Below are positions 19,307 through 29,647 of a stretch of DNA of 64,000 bases, in pieces. The position numbers and the translations under genes are program-made. The notes beneath the pieces were generated by a model, which made no database searches, was not told the origin of the DNA, and saw only the letters and a program-made list of their open reading frames with translations. Source of the stretch: Helicobacter brantae (GTDB taxonomy: Bacteria > Campylobacterota > Campylobacteria > Campylobacterales > Helicobacteraceae); NCBI RefSeq assembly GCF_003364205.1, contig NZ_NXLV01000001.1, forward strand, positions 62,001 through 126,000. The letters run 5' to 3'. How positions within the stretch are numbered: the stretch's first letter is position 1; each line of letters begins with the position of its first letter.

Positions 19307-20578
19307 ATGAGCTATAAAATCGCGATGATTGGCTTTGGCACTGTGGGAAGTGCAGTAGCCAAAAGGATACAAGAGCAAAAAGAGCTATTGGCTCAAAAAG
19401 CAGGGGTAGAGATAGAGCTAAAGCTAGTGATTGTGCGAGATAAAAGCAAATATCCTTTTTGTCCTTTTAAATTGAGTGAGAGGCTTGAAGATGCACTAGA
19501 AGATGATGAGATTTCTATGATTGTAGAACTTATAGGTGGAGTGGATTATCCTTTTGAGATAGCCAAAAAGACTTTTGAGAGAGGCAAGGCGTTTGTAAGT
19601 GCAAATAAAGCAATGTTAGCCTTTCACTCCCAAGAGTTAGAAAAACTCTCAAAAGGACTGCCTTTTGGGTTTGAGGCAAGTGTGTGTGGGGGGATTCCAA
19701 TTATCGAGCTTCTTAGAGATAGTCTATCTGCCAATAAAATTTTGGGATTTGAAGGCATTCTTAATGGCACAAGCAATTTTATCCTTACTCAAATGTTTGA
19801 AAAAAACCAAGATTTCTATACAGCTTTGAGTGAGGCTCAAAGATTGGGATATGCTGAGGCGGATCCGAGTTTGGATATCAATGGAGGAGATGGGGGGCAT
19901 AAGCTTTTGATATTGGCAAAAATGGCTTATGGAATCAATGCAAGATTTGAGGATATTTTGGTAGAGGGGATTGTGGGAATTAGGCTTGAGGATTTGCAAT
20001 GTGCAAATGAGCTAGGATACAGTATCAAGCTTTTGGGGATTGCTAGAGAGAGTGAGGGGGAGCTTGATTTGAGGTTGCATCTAGCACTTTTGGGGAAAGA
20101 CAAAAGCTTAAGTCATATCAATGGAGTGAAAAATGCAATCAACCTTAGAGGGGATTGTGTGGGAGAGCTTTTTATCAGTGGTTTGGGTGCTGGGGGAGAT
20201 GCTACGGCAAGTTCTGTGATTGCTGATATTATCCATATTGCAAGACTTAAAGAGAGCAAAAGCTATCCTACCCCTCCTTTTGGATATTTTGCTCCCAATC
20301 ATACTTTGAGATTGAAAGATAGGGGAGAGATTGAGTGTAAATATTATTTGCGTTTTGAGGTTTCAGATAGGCTAGGAGCTTTGGCAGAGATTAGCTCAAT
20401 TTTGGCAGATTTTGGAATCTCTGTAAGTGAGATTTTGCAAAGAAGCAATGGAGAGAGGGCATTGATTTTCCTTATCACTCATTTGGCACAAGAGGGCAAG
20501 ATGAATGAAGCACTTAGCAAAATCTCAAAGCTAGATTGTATGCTAGAAAATCCTTACAAAATCCGAATCTATGAGTAG
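19307..20578 (+). CDS. hom: Homoserine dehydrogenase
   Basis: It reduces aspartate semialdehyde to homoserine for threonine and methionine synthesis. The 423 residues show the NAD(P)-binding loop IGFGTVGSAV (8-17), VSANKAMLA, the substrate-binding region GILNGTSNFILTQM (about 147-160) and GYAEADPSLDINGGDGGHK, with its catalytic lysine downstream. A C-terminal ACT domain (about 345-420, beginning YYLRFEVSDRLGALAEISS) suggests feedback control by an amino acid, normally threonine. A good ribosome site (AAGGAGAAG) precedes the ATG. The 3' end overlaps yraN by 8 nt. Confidence 0.96.
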   Translation: MSYKIAMIGFGTVGSAVAKRIQEQKELLAQKAGVEIELKLVIVRDKSKYPFCPFKLSERLEDALEDDEISMIVELIGGVDYPFEIAKKTFERGKAFVSANKAMLAFHSQELEKLSKGLPFGFEASVCGGIPIIELLRDSLSANKILGFEGILNGTSNFILTQMFEKNQDFYTALSEAQRLGYAEADPSLDINGGDGGHKLLILAKMAYGINARFEDILVEGIVGIRLEDLQCANELGYSIKLLGIARESEGELDLRLHLALLGKDKSLSHINGVKNAINLRGDCVGELFISGLGAGGDATASSVIADIIHIARLKESKSYPTPPFGYFAPNHTLRLKDRGEIECKYYLRFEVSDRLGALAEISSILADFGISVSEILQRSNGERALIFLITHLAQEGKMNEALSKISKLDCMLENPYKIRIYE

Positions 20579-20897
20579 AGAGAAAGGGAGAGAATACGAA
20601 AAAAGGGCGTGTGAGTTTTTGCAAAAAGAGGGGTTTGAGATCGTTGAGTGCAATTTTTACTCACGATTTGGAGAGATTGATATTATTGCTTATAAAGAGG
20701 GGGTAGTGCATTTTGTGGAGGTGAAGGGGAGTGAGAAGTATGAGAGTATTTATGCCCTCACTCCCAAAAAACTTCAAAAGATTATCCACACAATTAACTT
20801 CTATCTCTCCAAAAACTCTCTTACCTCTCCTTATTGTATCGATGCGATTGCTTTTAGGGGAGAGGAGATTGTCTATATCCCCAATATTACATTTTAG
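20571..20897 (+). CDS. UPF0102/YraN family endonuclease-like protein
   Basis: 108 aa, normal for the family. The sequence GEIDIIAYKEGVVHFVEVKGS holds the acidic E-x-D and E-V-K residues of the restriction-endonuclease-like fold, and KLQKIIHTINFYL is the following helix. Cellular function in most bacteria is unclear; a DNA-processing role is proposed for the fold. It overlaps hom by 8 nt, the same partnership as C. jejuni Cj0149c-Cj0148c. In C. jejuni trxA comes next, but here a MerR regulator does. Confidence 0.88.
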   Translation: MSREKGREYEKRACEFLQKEGFEIVECNFYSRFGEIDIIAYKEGVVHFVEVKGSEKYESIYALTPKKLQKIIHTINFYLSKNSLTSPYCIDAIAFRGEEIVYIPNITF

Positions 20898-20905
20898 GAG
20901 AAAGA

Positions 20906-21337
20906 ATGGCTTATATCATCAAAGAGGTTGAAAAACTTACAGGAATCTCATCACACACTTTGAGATTTTGGGCGAAAAAGGGACTATTTCCTTTTGTGCA
21001 AAAAGATCATAATCAAGTCAGATATTTTGCAAACTCTGATGTAGATTGGGCAAGATTTATTGAATGTATGCGTTCTGTGGGAATGAGCATAGAGCATATC
21101 AAAGACTATATTGCTCTATGTCAAAAGGGAGTAGAGAGTATAGAAGAGAGAAAGGCAATGCTAGTGGCTCAAAGGGAGGAAACAATTAAAAAGATACAAG
21201 CCTTTAGTGAAGCTCTCAATCATCTTGATTACAAAATTGCTTTTTATGAGGAGATGAGTAAAAACAATCAAGATCCTCTCAATCCTATGAAAGTGGGCTC
21301 TATAAGAGAATGTATGATGAAAAAAAGCAAAAAATAA
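20906..21337 (+). CDS. MerR family regulator (NmlR/AdhR-like)
   Basis: A 143-aa transcription factor. The winged helix-turn-helix (about 3-70) reads YIIKEVEKLTGISSHTLRFW and KKGLFPF, with VRYF as wing. The MRSVGMSIEHIKDYIALCQKG helix and a C-terminal coiled coil for dimerisation follow. Cysteines are at about 54, 72 and 136; the one in the IALCQKG helix sits where aldehyde- or electrophile-sensing NmlR/AdhR proteins often have one. The metal-binding tail of mercury sensors is absent. It has its own ribosome site (AGGAGAAAG) and lies directly upstream of an alcohol dehydrogenase whose promoter has the MerR-type layout. Inducer identity is inferred. Confidence 0.88.
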   Translation: MAYIIKEVEKLTGISSHTLRFWAKKGLFPFVQKDHNQVRYFANSDVDWARFIECMRSVGMSIEHIKDYIALCQKGVESIEERKAMLVAQREETIKKIQAFSEALNHLDYKIAFYEEMSKNNQDPLNPMKVGSIRECMMKKSKK

Positions 21338-21347
21338 GATTTTGCTC

Positions 21348-21378
21348 TTGACTTAGAGTAGCTCTCAGGTTTTATAAT
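21348..21378 (+). promoter_or_regulatory. MerR-type promoter/operator of the alcohol dehydrogenase gene
   Basis: TTGACT (21348-21353) and TATAAT (21373-21378) are separated by 19 bp instead of about 17. The spacer holds the imperfect dyad CTTAGAG-TAG-CTCTCAG (6 of 7 paired). A long spacer with a dyad between the boxes is the hallmark of MerR-family activation by DNA distortion. It lies 47 nt before the dehydrogenase start and 11 nt after the regulator's stop codon. Confidence 0.75.
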
Positions 21379-21424
21379 TTTTTCACTCAAGTTTTTTTGA
21401 GAATTTTTATTTTGAGGAAAGAAA

Positions 21425-22525
21425 ATGAAAGATTTGGTGCTACAAGAGTTTAAAGAGGGCAAAGAAATTAGCTCAAAAGGTTATGCCCTTTTTTCTAAAG
21501 ATGGTAATTTCAAACCCTATGAGTTCAAGCGACATTGCGTAGGGGAGAGAGATGTGTTGATTGAGATTTTGTATGCAGGGATTTGCCATAGCGATATTCA
21601 TACAGCAAGGAGTGAATGGGGAGAAGTGAGTTATCCACTTGTCCCAGGACATGAGATTGCAGGGAGAGTGATTGGAGTAGGAAAAGGGGTAGAGAAGTTT
21701 AAGGTGGGGGACTTGGTAGGTGTAGGGTGTATGGTAAATTCTTGTCAGAGTTGTCCGACTTGTCAAAGTGGAGAAGAGCAATTTTGTGATGAGGGCAAAA
21801 CGATATTTACCTATGCCTCAAAAGATATTTTCCACAATGGAGAGCTAACTCAAGGGGGATATTCTAGCCATATTGTCGTAGATGAAAATTTTGTGCTTAA
21901 AGTCCCACAGAATGCAAAGCTTGAATGCGTAGCTCCTTTGCTTTGTGCAGGAATCACCACTTATTCCCCTCTTAAGAGAGCCAATATCCAAGAGGGAGAT
22001 GAAGTGGGAATTGTCGGATTTGGAGGATTAGGACATATGGCAGTGCAGTATGCTAAGAGTTTTGGAGCAAATGTCAGTGTCTTTGCGACAAGTGAGAGCA
22101 AGAGGGATTTAGCCTTTAGACTTGGAGCAAAGCATTTCTACAATGTCAAAAATCCCAAAGAGATTGAGGGGATAAATAATCGGTTCAAAGTGATTTTAAG
22201 CACAGTGGCACAAAACTATGAAATCAGTGATTATCTCAAAATGCTAAAGGTAGATGGAGAGATGATTATTGTAGGTGTGCCTCCGATTGCAAACCCTGCT
22301 ACGCTCAATGCCACAGCTTTGATATGGAATTTTAGACGCAAGGTGTATTCTTCTTTGATTGGAGGGATTAGAGAAACTCAAGAGATGTTGGATTATTCAA
22401 TCAAAAATGAAATCTATCCAATGATTGAGATGATTGATATTAAAGAGCTTGATAATGCGTATGAGAGGGTGCTAAAAAGCGATGTGCTTTTTAGATTTGT
22501 CATTGATATGAAAACTTTGAGTTAG
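21425..22525 (+). CDS. Zinc-dependent, probably NADPH-specific alcohol dehydrogenase (CAD/YahK type)
   Basis: A 366-aa medium-chain dehydrogenase/reductase. Catalytic zinc ligands are seen in AGICHSDIHTA and GHEIAGRV, and the structural zinc site is C-x2-C-x2-C-x7-C (SCQSCPTCQSGEEQFC). The Rossmann loop is GIVGFGGLGHMAVQ, followed by TSESKR, where the S, K and R favour NADP(H). The family reduces aldehydes, and the H. pylori counterpart is a cinnamyl-alcohol-dehydrogenase-like enzyme. The upstream MerR regulator suggests an aldehyde-detoxification unit, which is inferred. The ribosome site GAGGAAAG precedes the ATG. The 3' end overlaps the convergent 125-aa gene by 4 nt. Confidence 0.92.
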   Translation: MKDLVLQEFKEGKEISSKGYALFSKDGNFKPYEFKRHCVGERDVLIEILYAGICHSDIHTARSEWGEVSYPLVPGHEIAGRVIGVGKGVEKFKVGDLVGVGCMVNSCQSCPTCQSGEEQFCDEGKTIFTYASKDIFHNGELTQGGYSSHIVVDENFVLKVPQNAKLECVAPLLCAGITTYSPLKRANIQEGDEVGIVGFGGLGHMAVQYAKSFGANVSVFATSESKRDLAFRLGAKHFYNVKNPKEIEGINNRFKVILSTVAQNYEISDYLKMLKVDGEMIIVGVPPIANPATLNATALIWNFRRKVYSSLIGGIRETQEMLDYSIKNEIYPMIEMIDIKELDNAYERVLKSDVLFRFVIDMKTLS

Positions 22526-22899
22526 AGAATGCTCTCAAACACTACCCCATCAATCCCTAAAAGGGCATATCGCTCTATCTCGCTTGGGTTTTGAATGATT
22601 TTGAAAATCTCAATATCAAGCAGGTATTCTTTGGCAAGATTTTGATAGGGGGTGGGATCACCTTCAAGCAAAGCATACTTTGCCCCAAGATTGGAGTAAA
22701 TCAAAAAACTCTTAATGGAGTTGGGGATAAAGGCATAGCTTACTTGGTTGCTATAAGCAAATCCTCCTATGAGCAAATCACAATCTCTTGTATCTTTGAA
22801 GTAGGGGATTGTATTTGCAGGAATATTTGCAATATCCTCAACTTGATAGATTTTTTGAAAACTTGGATAAGGGATTGGGGGGAGTCCATAGATTTTCAC
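22522..22899 (-). CDS. Small conserved Helicobacter protein (HP1065-like), unknown function
   Basis: 125 aa, no signal peptide or membrane segment, with no motif I recognise. The start is GTG, overlapping the stop of the PP0621-family gene (TAGTG), so it is the last gene of the tatB operon. Its position matches H. pylori HP1065 after HP1064. It converges with the alcohol dehydrogenase gene over 4 nt, leaving no room for a separate terminator. Confidence 0.7.
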   Translation of the reverse strand: MKIYGLPPIPYPSFQKIYQVEDIANIPANTIPYFKDTRDCDLLIGGFAYSNQVSYAFIPNSIKSFLIYSNLGAKYALLEGDPTPYQNLAKEYLLDIEIFKIIQNPSEIERYALLGIDGVVFESIL

Positions 22900-23102
22900 T
22901 AGTTAGCCTTTTTAAGACAAGAATGAGAGCAAAAATACTTACCATTAGAGCATATTGCTTCACTTTGAGAGATAAAAGTCCCACATTCTTCACACTCAAT
23001 CATCGTCTCTTCAATCTGTTTGCTTGGACGCTTTTTGATGAAAAAGAACCAAATGATTCCACCAATGACAGCAAGGAAAAGTAAAGTTTTTAGCATAAAC
23101 AC
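22899..23102 (-). CDS. PP0621 family membrane-anchored zinc-ribbon protein
   Basis: 67 aa. An N-terminal membrane anchor (about 4-22, LLFLAVIGGIIWFFFI) is followed by a basic stretch and a four-cysteine ribbon (CEECG, then ICSNGKYFCSHSC) likely to bind zinc. This plan defines the PP0621 family. Its function is unknown. It overlaps rsmG by 13 nt. Confidence 0.8.
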   Translation of the reverse strand: MFMLKTLLFLAVIGGIIWFFFIKKRPSKQIEETMIECEECGTFISQSEAICSNGKYFCSHSCLKKAN

Positions 23103-23626
23103 CTCCGATAAAAATAAATTTGATTCCCCAAAGAGCGAAAAATCTCACTCTCTTTGATTTGCTCCCCCTCATTGAGTAGATTTGAGCCTTTATAAAAAAG
23201 ATAAGCCCCATTTGTAGCCAAAAATGGCTCTCCCAAAGAGAGCAGGGTAGGAGTAGAAGCCACAGCCTTGCTAGAAATCAGCTCCACTTTTTGGGGGATT
23301 TTTGCTTCTTGCACTAAGCTTGGATAGACTTTGACATTCTCTAGCTCTAGCTCAATGCAAAGCATTCTAAGAAAACTTGCCCTCTTTTTTCTTGGCTCTG
23401 TGAGAAAAAAAAGACTTTGAGGACAAGAGATGGCTAAAGGAATAGCAGGAAATCCTGCACCTGAGCCAATATCAAGGGCAGAAGAGAAGGGAGCGATAAA
23501 GTTTAGAGGATAGAGGCAATCTTGGATATGAGAGTGGATTTCCTCTAAACTCTTTGCTCCACTAAGGTTATGGGTTTGATTCCATTGCATTAGGAGTTTG
23601 GCGTATTCTTGAAGTTTGGCATTCAT
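23090..23626 (-). CDS. rsmG: 16S rRNA (guanine-527-N7)-methyltransferase
   Basis: RsmG (GidB) methylates N7 of G527 in 16S rRNA using S-adenosylmethionine; loss gives low-level streptomycin resistance in other bacteria. The 178-aa protein has the SAM-binding motif ALDIGSGAGFPAIPLA (about 46-61) and the block LFFLTEPRKKRASFLR. It is short compared with E. coli (207 aa) but like other Campylobacterota versions. It overlaps queA by 4 nt and the following gene by 13 nt. Confidence 0.92.
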   Translation of the reverse strand: MNAKLQEYAKLLMQWNQTHNLSGAKSLEEIHSHIQDCLYPLNFIAPFSSALDIGSGAGFPAIPLAISCPQSLFFLTEPRKKRASFLRMLCIELELENVKVYPSLVQEAKIPQKVELISSKAVASTPTLLSLGEPFLATNGAYLFYKGSNLLNEGEQIKESEIFRSLGNQIYFYRRCLC

Positions 23627-24672
23627 AAGATTAGCATTCCATCGCCATAGGAGTAGAAGCGATAATTATGTTTAATCGCTTCGCTATAAAGCTCTAGGCA
23701 CTTTTCTCTCCCCACAAGTGAGCTTACAAGCATAATCAAAGTAGATTTGGGGAGATGAAAGTTTGTCAGAAGTGAATCAAGCTTTTTGGGGGGATTGAGG
23801 GGGTGCAAAAACAAATCGCACTCTCCTTGATAAATCTCTCCTTCAAATTTGGGGGGATTTTGATAAAGATATTCCACTACTCTAGCTGAAGTAGTGCCAA
23901 TGCAAAGCGTGTGCTTGGCTGAAGCGATTTTCTCCCAAGCTTCCTTGCTCACCTCAAAACTCTCTGTATGGATTTTATGTTCTGTAATCTCTTCACTCTC
24001 CACACTCAAAAATGTCCCTGCCCCTACATGCAGGGTAACAAAGCAATGAGAGTAATGAGATTTGAGATAAGAGATATCGCTAAAATGCAAAGATGCCGTA
24101 GGGGCAGCCACTGCTCCAAGATTTTTGGCAAATACACTTTGATACTCGCTCTCATCAAGTCTTTCATCTTCTCTTTTGATATAAGGAGGCAAGGGGATAT
24201 GTCCGATTTTCTCAAATTTTTCTAGCACCTCTGAGAGAGTGGCGATTTTGCCTTGAGTGAAAAATCTCACTTCTCTAAAACCATTTTCAAGTAAGGCTAC
24301 TACTTCAAGAGAGAAATCTTCATCTAAGATAATGAGAGTGTGGGGCTTGACTTTCCCTCTAATCTGCACCAAAAATCGCTCATCACTCAAATGGCGATGA
24401 TATAGCACTTCCACTCTTCCTCCAAGACTTTTATCCTCTTTGAGTTTATTGCCATACATTCGTGCTTTGATGACTTTTGTATCATTGAGGATCACTAAAT
24501 AATCTTTGGGGAGGAAGTCATAGAAGTGGAAGAAATCACTATGAGTGATTAAATCTTTCTTGCGATCATAGACTAAGAGTTTGGCACTTTCTCTAGGAGA
24601 GGCAGGATAAGTGGCGATACGCTCTTGAGGGAGAGTGTAATCATAGCTTTGCAAGTATAAATCTTGTATCAA
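23623..24672 (-). CDS. queA: tRNA preQ1(34) S-adenosylmethionine ribosyltransferase-isomerase
   Basis: QueA transfers and isomerises the ribosyl group of S-adenosylmethionine onto preQ1 at tRNA position 34, the penultimate step of queuosine synthesis. The 349-aa length is normal. Family blocks are visible: FDYTLPQERIA-like start (YDYTLPQERIATYP), LNDTKVIKARMYG, GHIPLPPYIKR, AAPTASLHFS, LHVGAGTF and the C-terminal NFHLPKSTLIMLVSSL. It overlaps tatC and rsmG by 4 nt each. Confidence 0.96.
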   Translation of the reverse strand: MIQDLYLQSYDYTLPQERIATYPASPRESAKLLVYDRKKDLITHSDFFHFYDFLPKDYLVILNDTKVIKARMYGNKLKEDKSLGGRVEVLYHRHLSDERFLVQIRGKVKPHTLIILDEDFSLEVVALLENGFREVRFFTQGKIATLSEVLEKFEKIGHIPLPPYIKREDERLDESEYQSVFAKNLGAVAAPTASLHFSDISYLKSHYSHCFVTLHVGAGTFLSVESEEITEHKIHTESFEVSKEAWEKIASAKHTLCIGTTSARVVEYLYQNPPKFEGEIYQGECDLFLHPLNPPKKLDSLLTNFHLPKSTLIMLVSSLVGREKCLELYSEAIKHNYRFYSYGDGMLIL

Positions 24673-25436
24673 CTCTTCTCCTCTTCCTCATCATCTTCCT
24701 CACTCTCTTCTTCCTCTTTTGGGGCAGGATTGACAAAGGAGAGGATAAGGATTGAAAGTCCATAAAGTCCAATGAGTGGGATTGCCATAAAAAATTGTGA
24801 AAGCACATCAGGAGGGGTAATCACAGCAGCGATAATGAAGATAATCACAATGGCATATTTAAAAAACCCTTTGAGTGTGGCATCAGTAATCAATCCGATT
24901 TTTCCTAGAAAATAGCTTAGCACAGGGAGTTCAAAAGCGATTCCAAACCCCAAAATGAGGCGAGTGAAAAAGGTTACATAGTTTTCAACACTAATGCTAG
25001 AGGAAAATTGCTGATTACCAAAGGCTAGAATATATTTGATGACAAAAGGAAAAACCACAAAATAGGCAAATCCTGCACCAATAGCAAACATAATGCTTGC
25101 AAAAAATACAAAAGGCAAGACAATCATTTTCTCGTGTTTATAGAGTCCAGGTGCGACAAAGAGCCATATTTGCCAAAAGATAACAGGCATTGAGAGAGCC
25201 AAAGAGGCAAAAAAGCTTACTTTCATTGCTGTAAAAACTCCCTCAGCAGGAGAGAGTTGCACTAGCTCACCTTTCACTCCTCCCTCACCAAAAGCTTCAC
25301 TCAAAGGGAGTTTAATCCACTCAAAGATAGTTTCCCAAAAACTAAAACAGATGAAAAATACAACAATCAAAACGCCAAAGGAGATAACAAGGCGTTTGCG
25401 TAAATCTTGGATATGGGGTTTTAAATCTTCAAACAT
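24669..25436 (-). CDS. tatC: Sec-independent protein translocase TatC
   Basis: TatC is the polytopic core of the twin-arginine translocase that receives folded, cofactor-bearing precursors. The 255-aa protein has six hydrophobic segments and the N-terminal signature HIQDLRKRLV, followed by the conserved periplasmic loop with LSPAEGVFTAMKVSFFASL. The C terminus is an acidic cytoplasmic tail (EEEESEEDDEEEE). The start overlaps the tatB stop by 1 nt (TAATG). Confidence 0.96.
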   Translation of the reverse strand: MFEDLKPHIQDLRKRLVISFGVLIVVFFICFSFWETIFEWIKLPLSEAFGEGGVKGELVQLSPAEGVFTAMKVSFFASLALSMPVIFWQIWLFVAPGLYKHEKMIVLPFVFFASIMFAIGAGFAYFVVFPFVIKYILAFGNQQFSSSISVENYVTFFTRLILGFGIAFELPVLSYFLGKIGLITDATLKGFFKYAIVIIFIIAAVITPPDVLSQFFMAIPLIGLYGLSILILSFVNPAPKEEEESEEDDEEEEKS

Positions 25437-25849
25437 TAGGATTCCTTTTTATAACCGATTTCTTGGGCGTTTTCTTTGGGGGTTACACTCAGACTTTGAG
25501 CCTTATCTTGCAGACTTTGAGCATTGAGCTCATCTTGGAGGGATTGCTTTTCTTCAGCACTAGGTTTAGGAGTGGGATCAAAGATGTGATTGAGATCATT
25601 TACCCCTGAATCTTTGCTGATATTTTCAAGTCCTTGAGTAAGAGAGTTTTTGTATTGCAGGGCTTCTTGCTTGAGTTCTTGAAGCTTTAGCTCTTCATCA
25701 AGGCTTGATTTTGCTTCATCCATTGTTTTTTTGATAGCCTTAAAAAATTTGGCTAAATCCACCATTGCTTTGGGGAGCTTGTCTGGTCCTAAAAAAATTA
25801 CAGCAATGACAAGCACCATACAAATCTCAAAAAAACCCATTCCAAACAT
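25436..25849 (-). CDS. tatB: Sec-independent protein translocase TatB
   Basis: The partner of TatC in precursor binding. One N-terminal membrane helix (MFGMGFFEICMVLVIAVIFLGPDKLP) is followed by the conserved G-P hinge, an amphipathic helix (VDLAKFFKAIKKTMDEAK) and a long, Q/E/K-rich cytoplasmic tail. I start at the second ATG (25849) because GAGG lies 8 nt before it and only 2 nt before the upstream ATG at 25855; TatB of relatives also begins MFGMGFFE. First gene of the minus-strand tatBC-queA-rsmG operon. No tatA is present here. Confidence 0.92.
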   Translation of the reverse strand: MFGMGFFEICMVLVIAVIFLGPDKLPKAMVDLAKFFKAIKKTMDEAKSSLDEELKLQELKQEALQYKNSLTQGLENISKDSGVNDLNHIFDPTPKPSAEEKQSLQDELNAQSLQDKAQSLSVTPKENAQEIGYKKES

Positions 25850-25968
25850 ACTCATACCCTCAAAGTGTAAGATTTTTCAAAAATTGCATATTTTACACTT
25901 AAAAATCCATTTTAGAGATGATGATTTGTGGAATAAAAAGTGTTTAAATGCTAGAATTTGATATTTAA

Positions 25969-27279
<1,311 letters not shown>

Positions 27280-27280
27280 G

Positions 27281-29647
27281 ATGAAGTTTGAACAGATTAA
27301 AGATAGGATTAAATCTTTTTTTCTCTCTCAAATTAGAGCGATTAAAAGCTTTTCAAAGCGAAACATACAGACAGGGGAGAACAAAATTGCCTCCTATGTA
27401 GTGCTAGTTTTGCTAGGATCAATTATCGTCTTTTATCTTGTTTTCACGCTCATCACTTCAGAAACAAACGCCAATCCAAAAGATATTCAAATCCAAAGCA
27501 CACCTAATCAAGAAAAAACAGATTTTACTCCAAGCGTAGATGAAAAACAGCTTGTCTCAAAAAGTCTAATCAACCCCGCCCCCTCAGGTGAGCTCTCTGA
27601 AATGATACAAAAGGCCAATATTCTCTACAATAATGGCAGAGTTGAGGACGCACTAGAGATTTTTGATAAACTTGCTCTCTACTCTCAATCTTTGGCAAAT
27701 TATAATTTGGGAGTGATTAAAATCACAGAGGGGCAATACAAACAAGCCCAAGAGATTTTCCAAAAAGCAATCAATGGGGGTGATGACGTGGCAATCAGTG
27801 CTTTAAATGCTGCATATGTGGCTTATAAGCAAAACAATCTTAAAGAATTTAATCACTTTCTCAATCTTGCAAACTCACAACTTTTCAACTCAATCAACAC
27901 GCCTTTTTATTCTTATCTTTACGGAGTGATTTCCTACTATAACAAAAATTATTTTGAGAGCCTATCTCCACTTCTTAATCCAAATTCTCCTGATTACCAA
28001 AAACAAAACGATCTTTTGGCTTCTAAAATGTTTTTGATGTTTGATGATGATTACAATGCCCTAGAATATCTCAAAAAATCAGCCTCAGAGGAAGATTATT
28101 TGGCTTTGGGAATGCTGTATGCAAGGAATGGAGAGTATGAACAAGCTAGAAATACGATTGTTGGATTTTTGCAAACTCATCCTAATAATTTAGAAGCTAT
28201 CAATGCTTTGGAGCTAGTGAATTTGAAGCTAAGGGATTATGAGGAGAGTGCAAGACTTTTAGAGACTTTTTCCAAAGAAAATGCCCCAAAGCTTCCTTTC
28301 AAAATCATCACAGGATTAAATGAAGATTTATTTGATATCAATATTGCTCAACAAAACTTTTGGAATCGCAAATTTGAGCATCGCCAATCTTTGCAATACA
28401 AGATTTTATTTTACTATGCTCCCTATAAGGTTTTTGATAGCAAAGAGGTGTTTCAAATCCTTTCAGAAGGGGACTTTGAGTGGGGGGCAGGTAGGATTGA
28501 TGAAAGCCAAGATTCTTATGTGAGAAGTCAGACAATCTCAAAAATCAATCGTGATATTGCCAATGGATTAAAAGAGGTGTATGTAGGGGATTTAAGAAAG
28601 GCTCTTAAAATCTTTCTTGAGAATGTCAAAACCTACTCTCAACACTCAGTGCTGTATTATGATATAGGATTGATTTATGCCCAACTTGGGGATTTTGAGA
28701 AGGCTTATTCTTATTTTTCACGAGCTTATCATCTCAACAATAAAGATATCCTAGCAGGAATCTTTGCGATGATGAGCGGACAGCTTGTCTATCAAGATAC
28801 CTCAAGGATTGCAAGCTCTATTGCTCTTGATTTTTTAAACATTACTTTCAAAAATGATTATGAGAGAGCGTTTATGTCAGATTTGTTTGAGCATGCAAGA
28901 GGAGGGATGCCTACGCTAATGAATATGGGTAATGAAGATTTGCAAAGCGATAAGTCTTTGTATTATGCCTATGGTGCAATTGGAGCAATGGCAAATGCGG
29001 ATAGAGCCAAGATTATTGACTTCTTTGGCAAACTCAAAGCAATGCAACCCCAAGATCTAGCGACAAATATTTTATATGAAATGGCACAAAATTTTGGAAT
29101 GAATCTCAAAGAGGTTTCTCTAAAATTCTCAAAAACTTTCCGTAAAGGGACTTTTTCTAATTTGCATTCACTCTATTATGGAGGAGCATTGGTAAGAGAG
29201 CTTTATATCTACCTAGCCTTTGTTACAGGAAACTTGCCCTATGTCATCGATCAGCTCCAAGAAAAGCTCATCTCTGAAGAAGAATCCCCAAATGGCACGA
29301 TGCAAGCTTTGGGACTTGCCTATATTTACAACAAAAACTTTGAAAAAGCCTTTGCCACTTACAATACTCTTATTGATGGGTTGAAAGAAGATGATGTGAG
29401 GACAAAATTTTTGGGAGCTGTGAGTGCCATTGGTGCAGGACATTACAACAACGCCGTTGTATTGCTACAAATCTCAAAACTTGATTCTATTGCTTCACTT
29501 GAGAGCCGTTATGCACTAGGGTTGCTTTATCAACAAACAGGCAATATCAAAAGTGCAATGAGTTTATTTAGTGGCATTGCAAATCGAGGATTTGTCTCAG
29601 AGTTTTTTGATTTCAAAATCGATACAAGCGATCTTTTGGAGCAATAA
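27281..29647 (+). CDS. Membrane-anchored tetratricopeptide-repeat protein (HP1479-like)
   Basis: 788 aa. A basic cytoplasmic N terminus (about 1-36) precedes one membrane helix (about 38-60, IASYVVLVLLGSIIVFYLVF). The large extracytoplasmic part is built of helical repeats of TPR type, for example AQEIFQKAINGG, YEQARNTIVGFL, FEKAYSYFSRAYHL and FEKAFATYNTLIDGL. It is a likely scaffold for protein-protein contacts in the periplasm; no enzymatic motif is seen. It starts 1 nt after the serS stop and is followed directly by the helicase, the arrangement of H. pylori HP1480-HP1478. Confidence 0.82.
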   Translation: MKFEQIKDRIKSFFLSQIRAIKSFSKRNIQTGENKIASYVVLVLLGSIIVFYLVFTLITSETNANPKDIQIQSTPNQEKTDFTPSVDEKQLVSKSLINPAPSGELSEMIQKANILYNNGRVEDALEIFDKLALYSQSLANYNLGVIKITEGQYKQAQEIFQKAINGGDDVAISALNAAYVAYKQNNLKEFNHFLNLANSQLFNSINTPFYSYLYGVISYYNKNYFESLSPLLNPNSPDYQKQNDLLASKMFLMFDDDYNALEYLKKSASEEDYLALGMLYARNGEYEQARNTIVGFLQTHPNNLEAINALELVNLKLRDYEESARLLETFSKENAPKLPFKIITGLNEDLFDINIAQQNFWNRKFEHRQSLQYKILFYYAPYKVFDSKEVFQILSEGDFEWGAGRIDESQDSYVRSQTISKINRDIANGLKEVYVGDLRKALKIFLENVKTYSQHSVLYYDIGLIYAQLGDFEKAYSYFSRAYHLNNKDILAGIFAMMSGQLVYQDTSRIASSIALDFLNITFKNDYERAFMSDLFEHARGGMPTLMNMGNEDLQSDKSLYYAYGAIGAMANADRAKIIDFFGKLKAMQPQDLATNILYEMAQNFGMNLKEVSLKFSKTFRKGTFSNLHSLYYGGALVRELYIYLAFVTGNLPYVIDQLQEKLISEEESPNGTMQALGLAYIYNKNFEKAFATYNTLIDGLKEDDVRTKFLGAVSAIGAGHYNNAVVLLQISKLDSIASLESRYALGLLYQQTGNIKSAMSLFSGIANRGFVSEFFDFKIDTSDLLEQ

